Shown here piece after piece: positions 40,101-50,324 of a DNA stretch of 64,000 bases (position 1 is its first letter; every line of letters starts with the position of its first letter). The stretch spans positions 62,001 to 126,000 of the forward strand of contig JAAXWC010000001.1 of assembly GCA_013335175.1 (NCBI GenBank), in the 5' to 3' direction. A program made the position numbers and the translations under genes. The DNA comes from Candidatus Roizmanbacteria bacterium. Lineage in GTDB: Bacteria > Patescibacteriota > Microgenomatia > UBA1406 > GWC2-37-13. A model generated the notes under the pieces. The model ran no database searches and was not told where the DNA came from. It worked only from the letters and a program-made list of their open reading frames with translations.

Positions 40101-43100
40101 TATTCCGGCTACCCTATCATTTTTAGGTGATGGGGAGTACAGTCCTGATGCATTTGGCTATATAAGAGATATCCTATTTCTAGGGACATTTGGCTCCCAG
40201 TACGATACCGATTACTTGGGTGGTGAGGCAAATATTGATGCTAACTTGGGAGAAAATCTTGCTGGTAAAACGTGGATAAAGTGGGCTGATTCTGATTCAT
40301 ATGTAGACTTTAATGCATTGTTGTCTCCTACTTCAAACTCAACTGGGTATGTTTTTGCTCGTATTTATTCTCCTGTTACTCAAACGGTTCAGTTCCGTTT
40401 TGGATCAGATGATAGAGGAAAAGTATGGCTGAACGGGAATTTAATTCATAGTGATGCGACAACCCATGGTGCATCTGTCGATCAGTTTATTGTAAATACT
40501 TCGTTGCAGCAGGGGAATAATAGGTTGCTTATTAAAATTACACAGGGTACGGGGAGTACTGGTTATTATGGACGATTTACCACCCCGGGAGGAGTCCCAA
40601 TTACGAATTTAGGAATAAATATCTCAGCAGTACCTGTGAGTTCTGGTGGGACAGAAGAACTGGTTTCATCTGATGATTCGGCAGCATCAATTTCTCTTCA
40701 ACAGATGTCTACGGGAAGCTGGTCTGGTGCTCAAACAACCTCTTCATTACCGTTCGCCTCCCGTATGGAGTATGGCGCAGCAGTGTATGTGAATACTAAT
40801 CTGTACGTTTTGCGAGGCAATAATGGCCGTGCATTTTATAAACAAGATGTAAGTACCGGTGTTTGGACACCCCTTTCTGATATCCCAAACACGGTTTATG
40901 CAGGGGCGGCAATGGTTTTTGATGGCATCGATACCATCTACGCAATGCGGGGGTCTTCTTCAACAGATTTTTATAAATATTCGATATCTACGAATGTATG
41001 GAGTACTGCAAGTGTTGTGCCAAAGTCGGTAGGTTCTGGAGGTGCTCTGGTGAGAGTGGGGACGGATAGTATTTATGCGTTTTCCGGGAATTCCAACGGT
41101 GATTTCTTCAGATATTCAATCAACTCAGATACCTGGGTTTCGCTTTCTTCGAGTCCGTGGGGACCAACAGGTGGCTCAGGTCTCGTTTATACTGGCGGCG
41201 ATTATATTTATGCCGTACTGGGACAGCAAGGGAATTTCACCCGGTACTCTATAAGTAATAACGCCTGGGATTATACGTTGCAGTTTATGCCGTATTACAA
41301 TGGACCATCTAATCAAAATCTCGTTTATGATGGCGGGAATTATTTATATACATTTACAAGCTATGTCTATAATGCTCCCGATGATACCCGTCGATATATC
41401 TGGCGGTATAATTTAACAACATTGATGTGGGAAAATGTCCCGACCCAAACAGATTTTTGGATGTGGACCGGAGCGGCTGCATATGATGGCTCTCGGTATG
41501 TGTATCTGATACAAGGGTGGAATACGAATGGTGGAAGTACGGCAACAGCCCGTTACGACCTTCAAACAAATACTTTTACTCCAGAAACTCCGCCATTGCC
41601 GATTAATAAAACCTATTACAATAATGGCGAACATTTTAATTCACAAGCTTCAACAGCCACAAGTTTAGTCTCTGATGGTAGTGATATCGTATATTATCTT
41701 CAGGGTGGAGGCGGTATCGTAGAGCAATATCAAATTTCTACAAAAAAATGGACAAGGCTTCCGAACGCTCCCTGTACAATATATTCCGGTTCTGTTTATG
41801 CAAATGGGGCGGTGTATTTTGCTTGTGGAAATAACACAACGTTATTTTTCAGATACGATAGCGCAAGTTTGAGTTGGGTACGTTTAGCCGATGTGCCGGC
41901 TACCGTATCTGCTGCCGGAGCGCAGGTAGCTTCATTTGATGGAACGGATACGATTTACTTATTACGAGGGAACGGGACAACTACCTTATATAAATATACG
42001 ATTTCCACAAATACGTGGGCCACAGAATCTACGACTGCTCCGATTTCTTTCGGTGGCGGGTGGGGAGCTACGATGATATATGATGGGGCGGGTACAACGG
42101 GGAACCTCTATATTACGAGAGGAAATGGTTGGGGAAATTTTTATAAATATAGTTTGCAGTCCCATACATGGAGCAGTTTAAATTCTGTCCCAGTACCTCC
42201 AAACAGTGGGGCTGCAACAATTTACGATAATGGGAAAATATATTATATTCCCGGTGCAAGTACCAACCGGATGTTTGTGTATGATGTAACATCAAACCAA
42301 TGGGTAAACGGAACTAAAACGCCGGGTGAAACAGATTATGGTGCTTCAATGGTTAAGGTAGGGAATGTTGCGTATGTAACACAAGGGAACTATACCAGTA
42401 CTTTCTGGCGATTTGTTTTGCCTTCAGCAACAACAGCATACACAAACCAAGGCTCATATATTTCTCGTTCGTATGATCTAGGAAATCCGTATGCGTGGTC
42501 AGATTTAACCGCTACGGTATCCACGCCATCGGGTACATTCGTTACCTTTGAAACGCGTACATCTTCAGACGCGGTACATTGGACACCGTGGGTACAGACA
42601 AGCGATTTAAAAGTAGCAGGGTCCCATTTTACCTCTGCTATAAATTCTTCAACGGCACGGTATATTCAAATAAAAACAAATTTATTTTCAAATGAAAATA
42701 TAGCAACCCCAACAATTTCTGATATCAGTTTGCATTACTATAACGATATTGTTCCACCTTCAAATCCGAATGTGCTCACTTCTTACGAAACGAGTACGAA
42801 AGCGGCAACACTACAAACGGATAAATGGTATAACAAAACAAAACCGTATTTTGAATGGTCCGGTGCAGCAGATGAGGCATCTGGTTCGGGGTTAGCGGGG
42901 TATTATGTGTATTTTGGTCCTGATAAAAATGCAGATGCTTCATCATCGGGCACGTTTCAAACAACTGCTTCATATACCGCGAATTTATCAAAAGACGGGG
43001 AATATTATCTCATAATTCAGGCAAAGGATAATTCAGGGAATATAAATCCAGTAAATTGGAAGGCATTTCATTATCGATTTGATATCACTCCTCCGAAAGC

Positions 43101-45255
43101 GCCTGTTTCTGTTGCTGCCGATCCGCGTAATTATACTTCAATAAATAATTTCACCATGTTTTGGTTATCCACAGATGATGTGTTGTCTCAAGGGACCGCA
43201 TCCGGTTTACTCGAATATCACTATAAAACGGGAAGTTCTTCAGCAAACCTTCAAGAATATGCAACTACGAACACCGTGGTTGCAGGAATTCCTGCGTATC
43301 AAAGTGGGGTAAATACATTCTATATCTGTTCCGCGGATTTGGCAGGAAATGAGTCGGATTGTGCTACTGCGAACTATTATTACAATGGTAGTGCGCCGTC
43401 GCCACCTCGTAATCTAACGGTAATTCCTGACTATTCGGTAGAAAATAAATTCTCATTTTCTTGGGATGAACCGGGCTTTTTTAAAGGGTCTATAAAAGAA
43501 TATCGGTATTCGGTAAATGCCTTGCCGTCCGCCACGAACTATGCCTCGGTAATGAACCGATACTTAGCGCCAAACTCCTATGCAACGGTTAAGGGAAAGA
43601 ATATTATGTATATTGTCGCGGTCGATGAAGCAGATAATGTAAATTACAATGCGTACGCAAGTGTGGAGTTTACTGCTGATACCGCAGCGCCAGGTATTCC
43701 GATTAATCCTGAAGTATTTGATAATTCAATTCGTTCGACCAAACAGTATAAAGTAGGGCTAACATGGGATGCTCCTGCAAATTTGGGTACAGGTTTTGCT
43801 GGATACTCCATTTATGGCTCTGATGTTGCGAAGGATTGTGAATCAGATTTTTCTTCTTATCAGCTGGCCGGATCGACCGCAGGTACAACCTATGTTGTCT
43901 CCTCTTTAGGCGGGAAACCGTTAGATTCAAAAACGTACTATTTTTGTATAAAGGCGTATGACAGCACAAATCAGTACTCTCCCGTTTCAAAAACCGTTTC
44001 GCTATGGCCGACAGGAAGGTGGTTATCCGCTGCAGATATGGTATCTTCATCTTCAGCAACCGTGAAAACAAAGAGTGCTTCCGTTTCATGGTCTACCTCG
44101 AGAGCTTCAAATTCCTTCGTGAAATACGGCACGAAGTCGGGAGATTACGGAAATGAGGTCGGCTCGTCAGAACAGGTAGTTGCGCATACCATAGCAATTA
44201 CCGGTTTAAATCCAGGGACAACGTACTATTACAAAACGATATGGACAGATGAAGATGGGAATATGGGGAGTTCAAACGAACTATCGTTTACCACAAATCC
44301 CGCTCCATTTATTTCTGATGTTAAGGTAAGCGATATTAGTCTATATACCGGGTTGGTAACTTTCAAAGTAAAAAATGCTACGAAAATATCGGTTCAATAC
44401 GGAAAGACATTATCCTACGGTAGCACCATAAATCATGTTACCTCAAAAGATGAATCTATAAACACCATTCGGATTGACTCATTGCTGGACGGAACTCAGT
44501 ATCATTTACGAGTGGTTGCAGAGGATGAAGAAGGTAATTCATTTGCTGGAGATGATTATACGTTTGAAACGTTACCAGTTCCTAAAATTACCGGACTCCG
44601 TGTTCAACAAGTTTCAGGGTTGCCAACAGCAACATTACGACTACTCTGGACTTCAAATGCTCCTATTTCATCGATCGTTACGTATTACCCAAGTTCAGTC
44701 CCTGAACTAGCAAAAGATCAAATTAGTCTTGCGCTCACAAAAACGCACCAAATGGTATTAAAAGATTTACGAGATGATATGGAATATACCATCGAAATAC
44801 GAGGAAAAGATAGTGCCGGGAACACCGCGGATTACCCGTTTCAAAAAGTAAAAACAGCACTCGATTTTCGACCGCCGGAGATTCAGAACATGAGCGTAGA
44901 AAGTACGATTGTGGGAATCGGAGATCAGGCGAAAGCGCAGATAATTGTTTCTTGGGATACGGACGAACCCGCCACTACGCAGGTAGAATATGCGCAGGGG
45001 ACCGGTGAGACGTATGGACAAACCACACAAGAAGATCTAAATCTTACCCAAAATCATACCGTGACAATTTCAGGATTATCGCCACAAAAAATATATCATT
45101 TAAGAGCAATTTCAAAGGACAAGTCAAATAATGGAGCAAAATCAGAGGATAGTGTAATAATTACGCCAAAATCTACGAAAGATGCATTAAATATCGTGGT
45201 AGATAATTTATCGAAAACATTTGGATTTTTAAAAAATATATCGTTTGGGAAATAG
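37165..45255 (+). CDS. Giant secreted kelch/DUF2341/PA14/FN3 surface protein
   Basis: About 2696 residues. The start is ATG 37165 or 37168. A signal/membrane segment is at about 14-45. Architecture: kelch-like propeller 1 at ~110-635 (blades such as FLKYDIPTNTWSYM); jelly-roll-like domain to ~730; Ig-like domain ~733-848 (GYYVYFGTNSGADPQTEGN); DUF2341-like ~880-990; PA14-like ~995-1145 (VQFRFGSDDRGKVWLNGN); propeller 2 at ~1190-1755; a second jelly-roll and a second copy of the YYVYFG Ig-like domain to ~1970; then about seven FN3-like domains to the end. The core thus looks duplicated. There is no LPxTG, membrane anchor or surface-binding domain at the C-terminus (ends GFLKNISFGK). It probably acts as a very large adhesin or carbohydrate-binding protein. 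Confidence 0.88.
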   Translation: MMESDNWCKRKYLILLKKWIAFVLFANILLSTIFPSFSLNAPLFNKINKQVQAASLNLTKTSQADWLAGKFEFNEIDATSSANSIKLQKDLGTWVASEPASLNQYMASNLKTIKIAKFLYTYRNNAIGQFMRYDMGTREWKEMGYLPHQAYEVLDMTTNGTDTIWAFASRGSSGISYKQFLKYDIPTNTWSYMKNPPNTLGTWSALEYVGPDYIYAVRGGSYESWRYKISTDTWESLPNQMYCESYCDLVYDGSRYIYMNSSWQNPDRFYRLDLTNLTWTQMANAPMDNAFYYANDMVLYNGDIYTMRGGGTNTFYKYSISGNTWTQAANIPINVNYGTLIADPDNNRLIMSGEFGDFRYYYPSSNTWSSLVNGPPANSLYGGKAWASDGNGNFYFCRGQNTSTCYKYVLATNVWTTLSSAPVSLGNEGVSLIFTGGFLYVGRGNNGGEFYQYNPTNDTWTAKANTLAAFGQGGTMVASDSASIFMLRGAGASNLYKYDIAGNAWVAKASMPEGEYIGGGLVKAGSFLYGLQGNYRSRFFRYTETTNTWNELASLPVGSYHGGAITYDGGDYIYATVGGDVDLWGRQMYRYSISANRWTRMADAPNIFRNGGSIDWYNGAIYAYQGYTLNLWKYVPPTGSTPYVSQGTWFSPVYDLQYVSSWNSFSKNATIPADTSVSYYSRTSDNQNVWDDWQEITGSTVPSASKRYIQIKIVLKGNGSVSPQVDDFSIGYNSDETAPNISTVVVTGSSEKGSATPLVSGQTYGYRSPYFQWTSGSDVGTGIDGYYVYFGTNSGADPQTEGNYQTGRDYVTNYPFQNGGVYYLIIKAKDRSGNISGAITGFQYSYSGISATASIGMNKRSDWESPQATRSGIFSGTSAWWNRAYGYRKQVSIVGGLNGVQPTQWIQLTDDTTALASANKLRTDRKDWRIFYWTGSIWEELKRDYAATNSTYFHPYKTIPAGQTDSNYYIYYGNPNESTIPATLSFLGDGEYSPDAFGYIRDILFLGTFGSQYDTDYLGGEANIDANLGENLAGKTWIKWADSDSYVDFNALLSPTSNSTGYVFARIYSPVTQTVQFRFGSDDRGKVWLNGNLIHSDATTHGASVDQFIVNTSLQQGNNRLLIKITQGTGSTGYYGRFTTPGGVPITNLGINISAVPVSSGGTEELVSSDDSAASISLQQMSTGSWSGAQTTSSLPFASRMEYGAAVYVNTNLYVLRGNNGRAFYKQDVSTGVWTPLSDIPNTVYAGAAMVFDGIDTIYAMRGSSSTDFYKYSISTNVWSTASVVPKSVGSGGALVRVGTDSIYAFSGNSNGDFFRYSINSDTWVSLSSSPWGPTGGSGLVYTGGDYIYAVLGQQGNFTRYSISNNAWDYTLQFMPYYNGPSNQNLVYDGGNYLYTFTSYVYNAPDDTRRYIWRYNLTTLMWENVPTQTDFWMWTGAAAYDGSRYVYLIQGWNTNGGSTATARYDLQTNTFTPETPPLPINKTYYNNGEHFNSQASTATSLVSDGSDIVYYLQGGGGIVEQYQISTKKWTRLPNAPCTIYSGSVYANGAVYFACGNNTTLFFRYDSASLSWVRLADVPATVSAAGAQVASFDGTDTIYLLRGNGTTTLYKYTISTNTWATESTTAPISFGGGWGATMIYDGAGTTGNLYITRGNGWGNFYKYSLQSHTWSSLNSVPVPPNSGAATIYDNGKIYYIPGASTNRMFVYDVTSNQWVNGTKTPGETDYGASMVKVGNVAYVTQGNYTSTFWRFVLPSATTAYTNQGSYISRSYDLGNPYAWSDLTATVSTPSGTFVTFETRTSSDAVHWTPWVQTSDLKVAGSHFTSAINSSTARYIQIKTNLFSNENIATPTISDISLHYYNDIVPPSNPNVLTSYETSTKAATLQTDKWYNKTKPYFEWSGAADEASGSGLAGYYVYFGPDKNADASSSGTFQTTASYTANLSKDGEYYLIIQAKDNSGNINPVNWKAFHYRFDITPPKAPVSVAADPRNYTSINNFTMFWLSTDDVLSQGTASGLLEYHYKTGSSSANLQEYATTNTVVAGIPAYQSGVNTFYICSADLAGNESDCATANYYYNGSAPSPPRNLTVIPDYSVENKFSFSWDEPGFFKGSIKEYRYSVNALPSATNYASVMNRYLAPNSYATVKGKNIMYIVAVDEADNVNYNAYASVEFTADTAAPGIPINPEVFDNSIRSTKQYKVGLTWDAPANLGTGFAGYSIYGSDVAKDCESDFSSYQLAGSTAGTTYVVSSLGGKPLDSKTYYFCIKAYDSTNQYSPVSKTVSLWPTGRWLSAADMVSSSSATVKTKSASVSWSTSRASNSFVKYGTKSGDYGNEVGSSEQVVAHTIAITGLNPGTTYYYKTIWTDEDGNMGSSNELSFTTNPAPFISDVKVSDISLYTGLVTFKVKNATKISVQYGKTLSYGSTINHVTSKDESINTIRIDSLLDGTQYHLRVVAEDEEGNSFAGDDYTFETLPVPKITGLRVQQVSGLPTATLRLLWTSNAPISSIVTYYPSSVPELAKDQISLALTKTHQMVLKDLRDDMEYTIEIRGKDSAGNTADYPFQKVKTALDFRPPEIQNMSVESTIVGIGDQAKAQIIVSWDTDEPATTQVEYAQGTGETYGQTTQEDLNLTQNHTVTISGLSPQKIYHLRAISKDKSNNGAKSEDSVIITPKSTKDALNIVVDNLSKTFGFLKNISFGK

Positions 45256-45276
45256 CCATACGGTACACTAATAACT

Positions 45277-46071
45277 ATGTCATCAAAAAATAATTTCATT
45301 ATAGAGGTCAATGCTATTAAAAAAATATTTACAACAGAAACTGGGGATACGGAAATATTGAAAGGTATTACCGCTCAAATTACCAAAGGCGATTTTGTCC
45401 TGATTGTTGGGCCTTCTGGTTGTGGGAAATCAACGTTACTTCATACGTTATTAGGACTGGAACCACCTTCTTCAGGATCAATTATTGTCGATGGAAACGA
45501 CTTTTATTCAATGTCAGAAGATGAAAGAGCAATTTTTAGACGTCATTATGTGGGGATAATTTACCAACAACCGCTATGGATAGAATCACTCAATGTTATT
45601 GAAAATGTTAGTTTTCCGCTCCATCTTCTCGATGAAAAGGAGGAAGAAATTAACCGGAAGGCACATGAAGCCTTGGCAATGGTTGGATTAGATGAATGGG
45701 CGACGTATGTCCCCAAAGAATTATCGTCCGGGCAACAGCAAAAAATTAGCTTAGCACGCGTGTTAACACTTGATCCGATGATTATCGTAGCAGACGAGCC
45801 AACCGGTAATTTAGACTCGGTATCTGGACAGGAGTTGATTGACACGTTTATGAGATTAGTTGATAAAGGAAAAACAGTAATTATGGTAACTCACAATCTG
45901 GAATATTTAAAATTTGCGACCTGTATTTTCCATATGATTGATGGCCAAATAGTGGAACAAGAGTCTGTTCACAAAAAGAAAGGATCTTCTCTGAAGCGTG
46001 GTCAAGATATCAGTGAGGATGTCAGCATCCGCGATAAGGAATTTTTAAAAAAAGTTAAACTACATACATGA
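45277..46071 (+). CDS. ABC transporter ATP-binding protein (LolD/MacB type)
   Basis: 264 residues. Walker A GPSGCGKSTLLHTLLG, Q-loop IIYQQPLW, signature LSSGQQQKISLARV, Walker B IIVADEPTGNLDS, H-loop VTHNLEYL. A 35-residue charged tail follows. It pairs with the permease encoded next, which it overlaps by 4 bp. It begins 21 bp after the kelch gene; TACACT lies 7 nt before the ATG. Confidence 0.93.
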   Translation: MSSKNNFIIEVNAIKKIFTTETGDTEILKGITAQITKGDFVLIVGPSGCGKSTLLHTLLGLEPPSSGSIIVDGNDFYSMSEDERAIFRRHYVGIIYQQPLWIESLNVIENVSFPLHLLDEKEEEINRKAHEALAMVGLDEWATYVPKELSSGQQQKISLARVLTLDPMIIVADEPTGNLDSVSGQELIDTFMRLVDKGKTVIMVTHNLEYLKFATCIFHMIDGQIVEQESVHKKKGSSLKRGQDISEDVSIRDKEFLKKVKLHT

Positions 46072-48149
46072 AAGAAAAAATAATTCAAGCGATGAAAGCG
46101 ATACTATCCGTACATAACTGGGGGAAAAGTATCGGAATGGTATTGAGACTATTCAAAACGGGCAGTTATTTTATGTATTCTTTTACGGGTTTATTTCTTC
46201 TTCTGTTTTTCTTTTTAGCGGGGAAAATATGGTGTGGGATTGAAAAAGTTATTATCATCGGGTTCCCGTTACGATTAGTCCATGTATTCTGGAATTTACG
46301 TTTTAAAAAATGGTATACAAATTTTATTGAATTAATCGAATCAAAAAGATCTTCCGAAGTGAGACGTTCTTATCTTATTGAAATAGCATACAAAAACCTG
46401 ATGATTAAAAAAACGCGCTCTCTCATTACTATATTCGGAATGTCGGTGGGAGTTGGCGTTATTGTTCTTCTCTTATCCCTGGGGTATGGTATCGAGCGGT
46501 TGATTATTAGTCGTGTAGCCTCACTTGATGAACTTCGTATCGTGGATGTTTCCACGGGAGAAAATACAAGCGTGCGTATTAACCAATCTATAATTAACAA
46601 AATAGCAAAAATGCCGAAGGTAGATACCGTAATCCCACTTGTGTCTGTGGTAGGAAGAATTAGCTATAATAAGGCAACAACAGATGTTGTTGTGTATGCG
46701 GTACCGCGTCATTATCTTGATTTTACCCGGGTACAACTGATTAAAGGGAAATTGTTTGCAAACAACGATTCTTCTCCGTATGCCGCGATTCCTCAAGTAG
46801 CAGGGGCATCGACACAGCTGATTGAAGGAAAAAAAGGTTCCTCAATTACTGACAATGATATTTTGTTTAATATTCCAGCCTCATCTTCGGCTACTGTTTG
46901 GAGTACGCCAGATATTACCGCAAAAGTATTGGGCTATACGACACGTATTGTAGGCGGTTATCACGGTACAGAAGTTTGGGGAGGTGAATATGCTCCTTTT
47001 CGTAACAAGGGTCGTGAAGCGGTTGATCGTAAAACCAAAGATTATCTCGGACGATGGATAAAAACAGCCGTGCCTCTTTTCCAGAAGAATGTTGACGATG
47101 TACTCACGCCCGTCTTAAATGAGTACGGACAACAGCTCTACTCGGAAGGGTATATACAAGCAAAACAGATACAAGTTGTGGAAAAGTATACATTTCCAAA
47201 AGTATTAGGTGAGTCAACCAGTGCATCTCAAGAAGCACAAATGGGATTTGATACAACAACAATTTCTACTAATTCTGCTGGTATTGAACTTATCAGTCTT
47301 CAATCAAGCGATTCCCAAACTACCACGAAAACCAATAAATTATTAAGTTTTACAGATCCGCCGAGCGGAAATGCCATTGTGTCCACTGCATTTCTCAATT
47401 TATTAAATATTCCGCTGACAAAGGCAGTGGGGGTTTCTTTTAAATCCCAATTTATTATTGGGAAGAGCTTGATTCCCGATATCAATGGTAAAGTTTTATC
47501 TTCAGAAGCGATGTATACAATTAATGGCGTAGTAGAAGATAGCGTAAACCCCTATTTTTATGCTCCGATTACGGATTTACAATCCCTCGGGATTACCAAT
47601 TATTCTCAAACAAAAGTAGTTTTAAAAAATCAGGAATCACTTCCGGGTATTCGGAAAGAAATTGATAATCTTGGATTACGAACAACGAGTACCGTAGACA
47701 CAGTAAACCAAATTGAGAGCCTATTTTCCAATTTACGATTAATTCTTGGGCTACTCGGGATGGTTGCTTTAGGGGTCGCTTCATTAGGAATGTTTAATAC
47801 ACTTACTGTATCTCTCCTTGAGCGGACCCGAGAGATTGGAGGTATGAAAACAATAGGGATGGTCTCGAGTGAAGTTCAGGATTTGTTTTTAGGTGAAGCC
47901 ATGATTATGGGATTTTCGGGAGGAATTGGAGGGTTATTGCTTGGATATGCGGTCGGAAAAGTAATTTCTTTAGTGGTTTCGTTAGTAGCACTTGCAAATG
48001 GAAGCGGATATTTAGATCTTACGTATATTCCCACATCTTTTGTCTTATTTATCATAGGTTCATCCTTTGTTGTAGGGATATTAACAGGGCTGTATCCTTC
48101 CATACGAGCCCGGAAGATCTCAGCTCTGAATGCGCTACGCTACGAGTAA
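46068..48149 (+). CDS. MacB/FtsX-like ABC transporter permease
   Basis: 693 residues. An atypical first ~110 residues contain extra hydrophobic segments before the usual start (RSYLIEIAYKNLMIKKTRSL). The MacB-type periplasmic domain fills about 150-520. Three C-terminal helices have the FtsX pattern (LGMFNTLTVSLLERTREIGG). MacB-like systems use ATP to move or pull substrates outside the membrane rather than transport across it. Adjacency to a giant secreted protein suggests a role in its release or in surface maintenance, which is inference. Confidence 0.88.
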   Translation: MKEKIIQAMKAILSVHNWGKSIGMVLRLFKTGSYFMYSFTGLFLLLFFFLAGKIWCGIEKVIIIGFPLRLVHVFWNLRFKKWYTNFIELIESKRSSEVRRSYLIEIAYKNLMIKKTRSLITIFGMSVGVGVIVLLLSLGYGIERLIISRVASLDELRIVDVSTGENTSVRINQSIINKIAKMPKVDTVIPLVSVVGRISYNKATTDVVVYAVPRHYLDFTRVQLIKGKLFANNDSSPYAAIPQVAGASTQLIEGKKGSSITDNDILFNIPASSSATVWSTPDITAKVLGYTTRIVGGYHGTEVWGGEYAPFRNKGREAVDRKTKDYLGRWIKTAVPLFQKNVDDVLTPVLNEYGQQLYSEGYIQAKQIQVVEKYTFPKVLGESTSASQEAQMGFDTTTISTNSAGIELISLQSSDSQTTTKTNKLLSFTDPPSGNAIVSTAFLNLLNIPLTKAVGVSFKSQFIIGKSLIPDINGKVLSSEAMYTINGVVEDSVNPYFYAPITDLQSLGITNYSQTKVVLKNQESLPGIRKEIDNLGLRTTSTVDTVNQIESLFSNLRLILGLLGMVALGVASLGMFNTLTVSLLERTREIGGMKTIGMVSSEVQDLFLGEAMIMGFSGGIGGLLLGYAVGKVISLVVSLVALANGSGYLDLTYIPTSFVLFIIGSSFVVGILTGLYPSIRARKISALNALRYE

Positions 48150-48250
48150 GATCGTAATGCTGCCGCTATTCAGCCATATTGCATCCTTGTATTGCGCAGG
48201 TGACGATCACAGGTTGTATCGAAGGTAAGAATCAGGTAAAATGGGTGTCT

Positions 48251-49531
48251 ATGCAACAACAATTTTTTACGCTTCCCAACGGATTGCAGATAATTTTGAT
48301 AGATACAAAGTCTTTCCCTACAATTACTACTCTTCTGCTTGTAGGGGCAGGTTCACGCTACGAAGATAAAAAAAATAACGGGATAGCCCATTTTTTTGAA
48401 CACATGGCGTTTAAAGGATCGTCAAAATACGCTAATTCATTTGTAATTTCATCTACCATTGAAGGTCTCGGCGGAGCTTTTAATGCATTTACTTCAAAAG
48501 ATCATACGGGTTACTGGATCAAGGCAACAGCTTCTCATTTTCCTACGGTCGTGGATGTTTTATCAGATATGGTACTTCATCCGTTGTTGTTAGAAGAAGA
48601 AATTAATCGTGAAAAAGGCGTAATTGTGGAAGAAATTAATATGTATGAAGATATGCCTTCGCGCAAGGTAAGCGAAATTTTTGAAACCCTTTTATACAAG
48701 GGGAACCCTCTTGGCTATGATATCGCAGGGAGTAAAAAAACGGTAATGAGTTTTACTCAAAAAACCTTTAAAGATTATATTGGCGAACTGTACCATCCGG
48801 CAAATGCAGTACTTGTCGTGGCAGGTGGACTTGAACAAGGAGTAAATTATCGTAAATTAATAGAGGAATCGTTTGGAACATGGGACGGCGATAATCGAAA
48901 AACAGTTTTTGAACCGGTGTCTGAACAGCAAACAGAACCTCAGATTTTGGTTCAAAAGAAAAAAACGGAACAGGCTCATTTTTGTCTCGGATTTCGGGCG
49001 TTCCCGTTGATGGATGAACGCAGGTACGCGATGTCGGTGCTTACGGCAATTTTGGGAGGGGGAATGTCTTCTCGACTCTTTATTGAGGTACGTGAGCGAC
49101 GCGGGCTTTGCTACTACATTTCAACTGGTCGCGAATTATATACAGACGTTGGAAATGTGGTGACACAAGCAGGTGTTACCAATAAATTAGATAAAGTGAA
49201 GGAGGCAGTAAAAGTGATTTTACAGGAGCATAAAAAAATTGGGACAGATACAATTACTGCGGAAGAACTTTCCAAGGCGAAGGAGCTTATCAAAGGAAGA
49301 TTGTTGCTTTCCATGGAAGATTCGCTCAATATTGCTTCATTTTATGGCTCAAAACAGCTGCTTGAACAGCAGGTGCTCGATCCGGCAGAGGTCATAAAAA
49401 AACTCGATTCAGTAACGGGCGAAGAAGTTTCGGCGATAGCACGTGAGGTCTTTATTCCCGGGCGTTTAAATTTCACCATGATCGGTCCATTTGAAAAAGA
49501 TGCGATTACGAAAGAAGATCTGAGCATGTAA
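48251..49531 (+). CDS. M16 family zinc peptidase
   Basis: 426 residues from ATG 48251; TAAAAT lies 8 nt before it. The inverted zinc motif HFFEH is at 47-51, and the third ligand Glu is in EKGVIVEEINMYED. The second-half M16 domain follows (FRAFPLMDERRYAMSVLTAI, then RGLCYYISTG). It is a single-chain processing-peptidase-like protein of typical length, cytoplasmic since no signal peptide is seen. Substrate unknown. Confidence 0.95.
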   Translation: MQQQFFTLPNGLQIILIDTKSFPTITTLLLVGAGSRYEDKKNNGIAHFFEHMAFKGSSKYANSFVISSTIEGLGGAFNAFTSKDHTGYWIKATASHFPTVVDVLSDMVLHPLLLEEEINREKGVIVEEINMYEDMPSRKVSEIFETLLYKGNPLGYDIAGSKKTVMSFTQKTFKDYIGELYHPANAVLVVAGGLEQGVNYRKLIEESFGTWDGDNRKTVFEPVSEQQTEPQILVQKKKTEQAHFCLGFRAFPLMDERRYAMSVLTAILGGGMSSRLFIEVRERRGLCYYISTGRELYTDVGNVVTQAGVTNKLDKVKEAVKVILQEHKKIGTDTITAEELSKAKELIKGRLLLSMEDSLNIASFYGSKQLLEQQVLDPAEVIKKLDSVTGEEVSAIAREVFIPGRLNFTMIGPFEKDAITKEDLSM

Positions 49532-49558
49532 GGTTGTCATGCCTGGTATACTGTATAA

Positions 49559-50323
49559 ATGACGGCTCTGATATATTCATATCTCTTTTGCTTAGGAACA
49601 ATTTTTGGCTCATTTTTTAATGTCCTTGCTGATCGACTCCCTCGCGAAGAAACTATTCTTGGTCGTTCTCACTGTGAATCTTGTAAGCATGTTTTAAGTG
49701 GTAAGGATTTGGTGCCTCTTTTTTCGTTTTTATTTTTAAAAGGTAAATGTCGATACTGCGGTCACTCATTTTCATTTCAATATCCTTTAAGTGAAATTTT
49801 TACAGGCGTGGTATTTGTTGTTACATGGTGGTTATTCCCCGGTGATCTAGTGGTAAAAATAATTTGGTTGGGAATAGTGAGCGCTCTCATGGTCATCTTT
49901 TTAGCTGATATTCGCTACCATATTATCCCTGATTCTATGGAGGTAGTACTGGTAGTACTTTCAACCGCACTCATAATTGCTCAAGGCAACCCCTTCATTA
50001 CGATTCTTTTCCGAGTGGGGGAGGGTATTCTTGTGCTCGTACCACTATTCCTTCTTTATCTTGGTACAAAAGGGAAGGGCATGGGATTCGGTGATGTTAA
50101 ATTTGCGTTTGTAATAGGGTATCTGATGGGTTTGGCGCAAGGGCTGCTTGTTCTGTATTTTGCTTTTATATTCGGTGGAATAGTGGGTATGGTCCTTATC
50201 TTTTTGAAACGGAAAAAAATGAAAGCTGCGATTGCCTTTGGCCCGTTCTTGATACTATCTTTGATTACCACAATCCTCTGGGGTAACCAGATTATTGAGG
50301 TGATAAAGAGAATGTATACCTAA
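49559..50323 (+). CDS. pilD: Type IV prepilin peptidase
   Basis: 254 residues, about eight membrane segments. Two CxxC pairs in the cytoplasmic loop (HCESCKHV, KCRYCGHSF). Catalytic aspartates are in LADIRYHIIPD and GFGDVKF. It cleaves and can methylate prepilins, which fits a type IV pilus or competence pseudopilus working with comEA/comEC. TATACT lies 6 nt before the ATG. Confidence 0.95.
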   Translation: MTALIYSYLFCLGTIFGSFFNVLADRLPREETILGRSHCESCKHVLSGKDLVPLFSFLFLKGKCRYCGHSFSFQYPLSEIFTGVVFVVTWWLFPGDLVVKIIWLGIVSALMVIFLADIRYHIIPDSMEVVLVVLSTALIIAQGNPFITILFRVGEGILVLVPLFLLYLGTKGKGMGFGDVKFAFVIGYLMGLAQGLLVLYFAFIFGGIVGMVLIFLKRKKMKAAIAFGPFLILSLITTILWGNQIIEVIKRMYT

Positions 50324-50324
50324 A

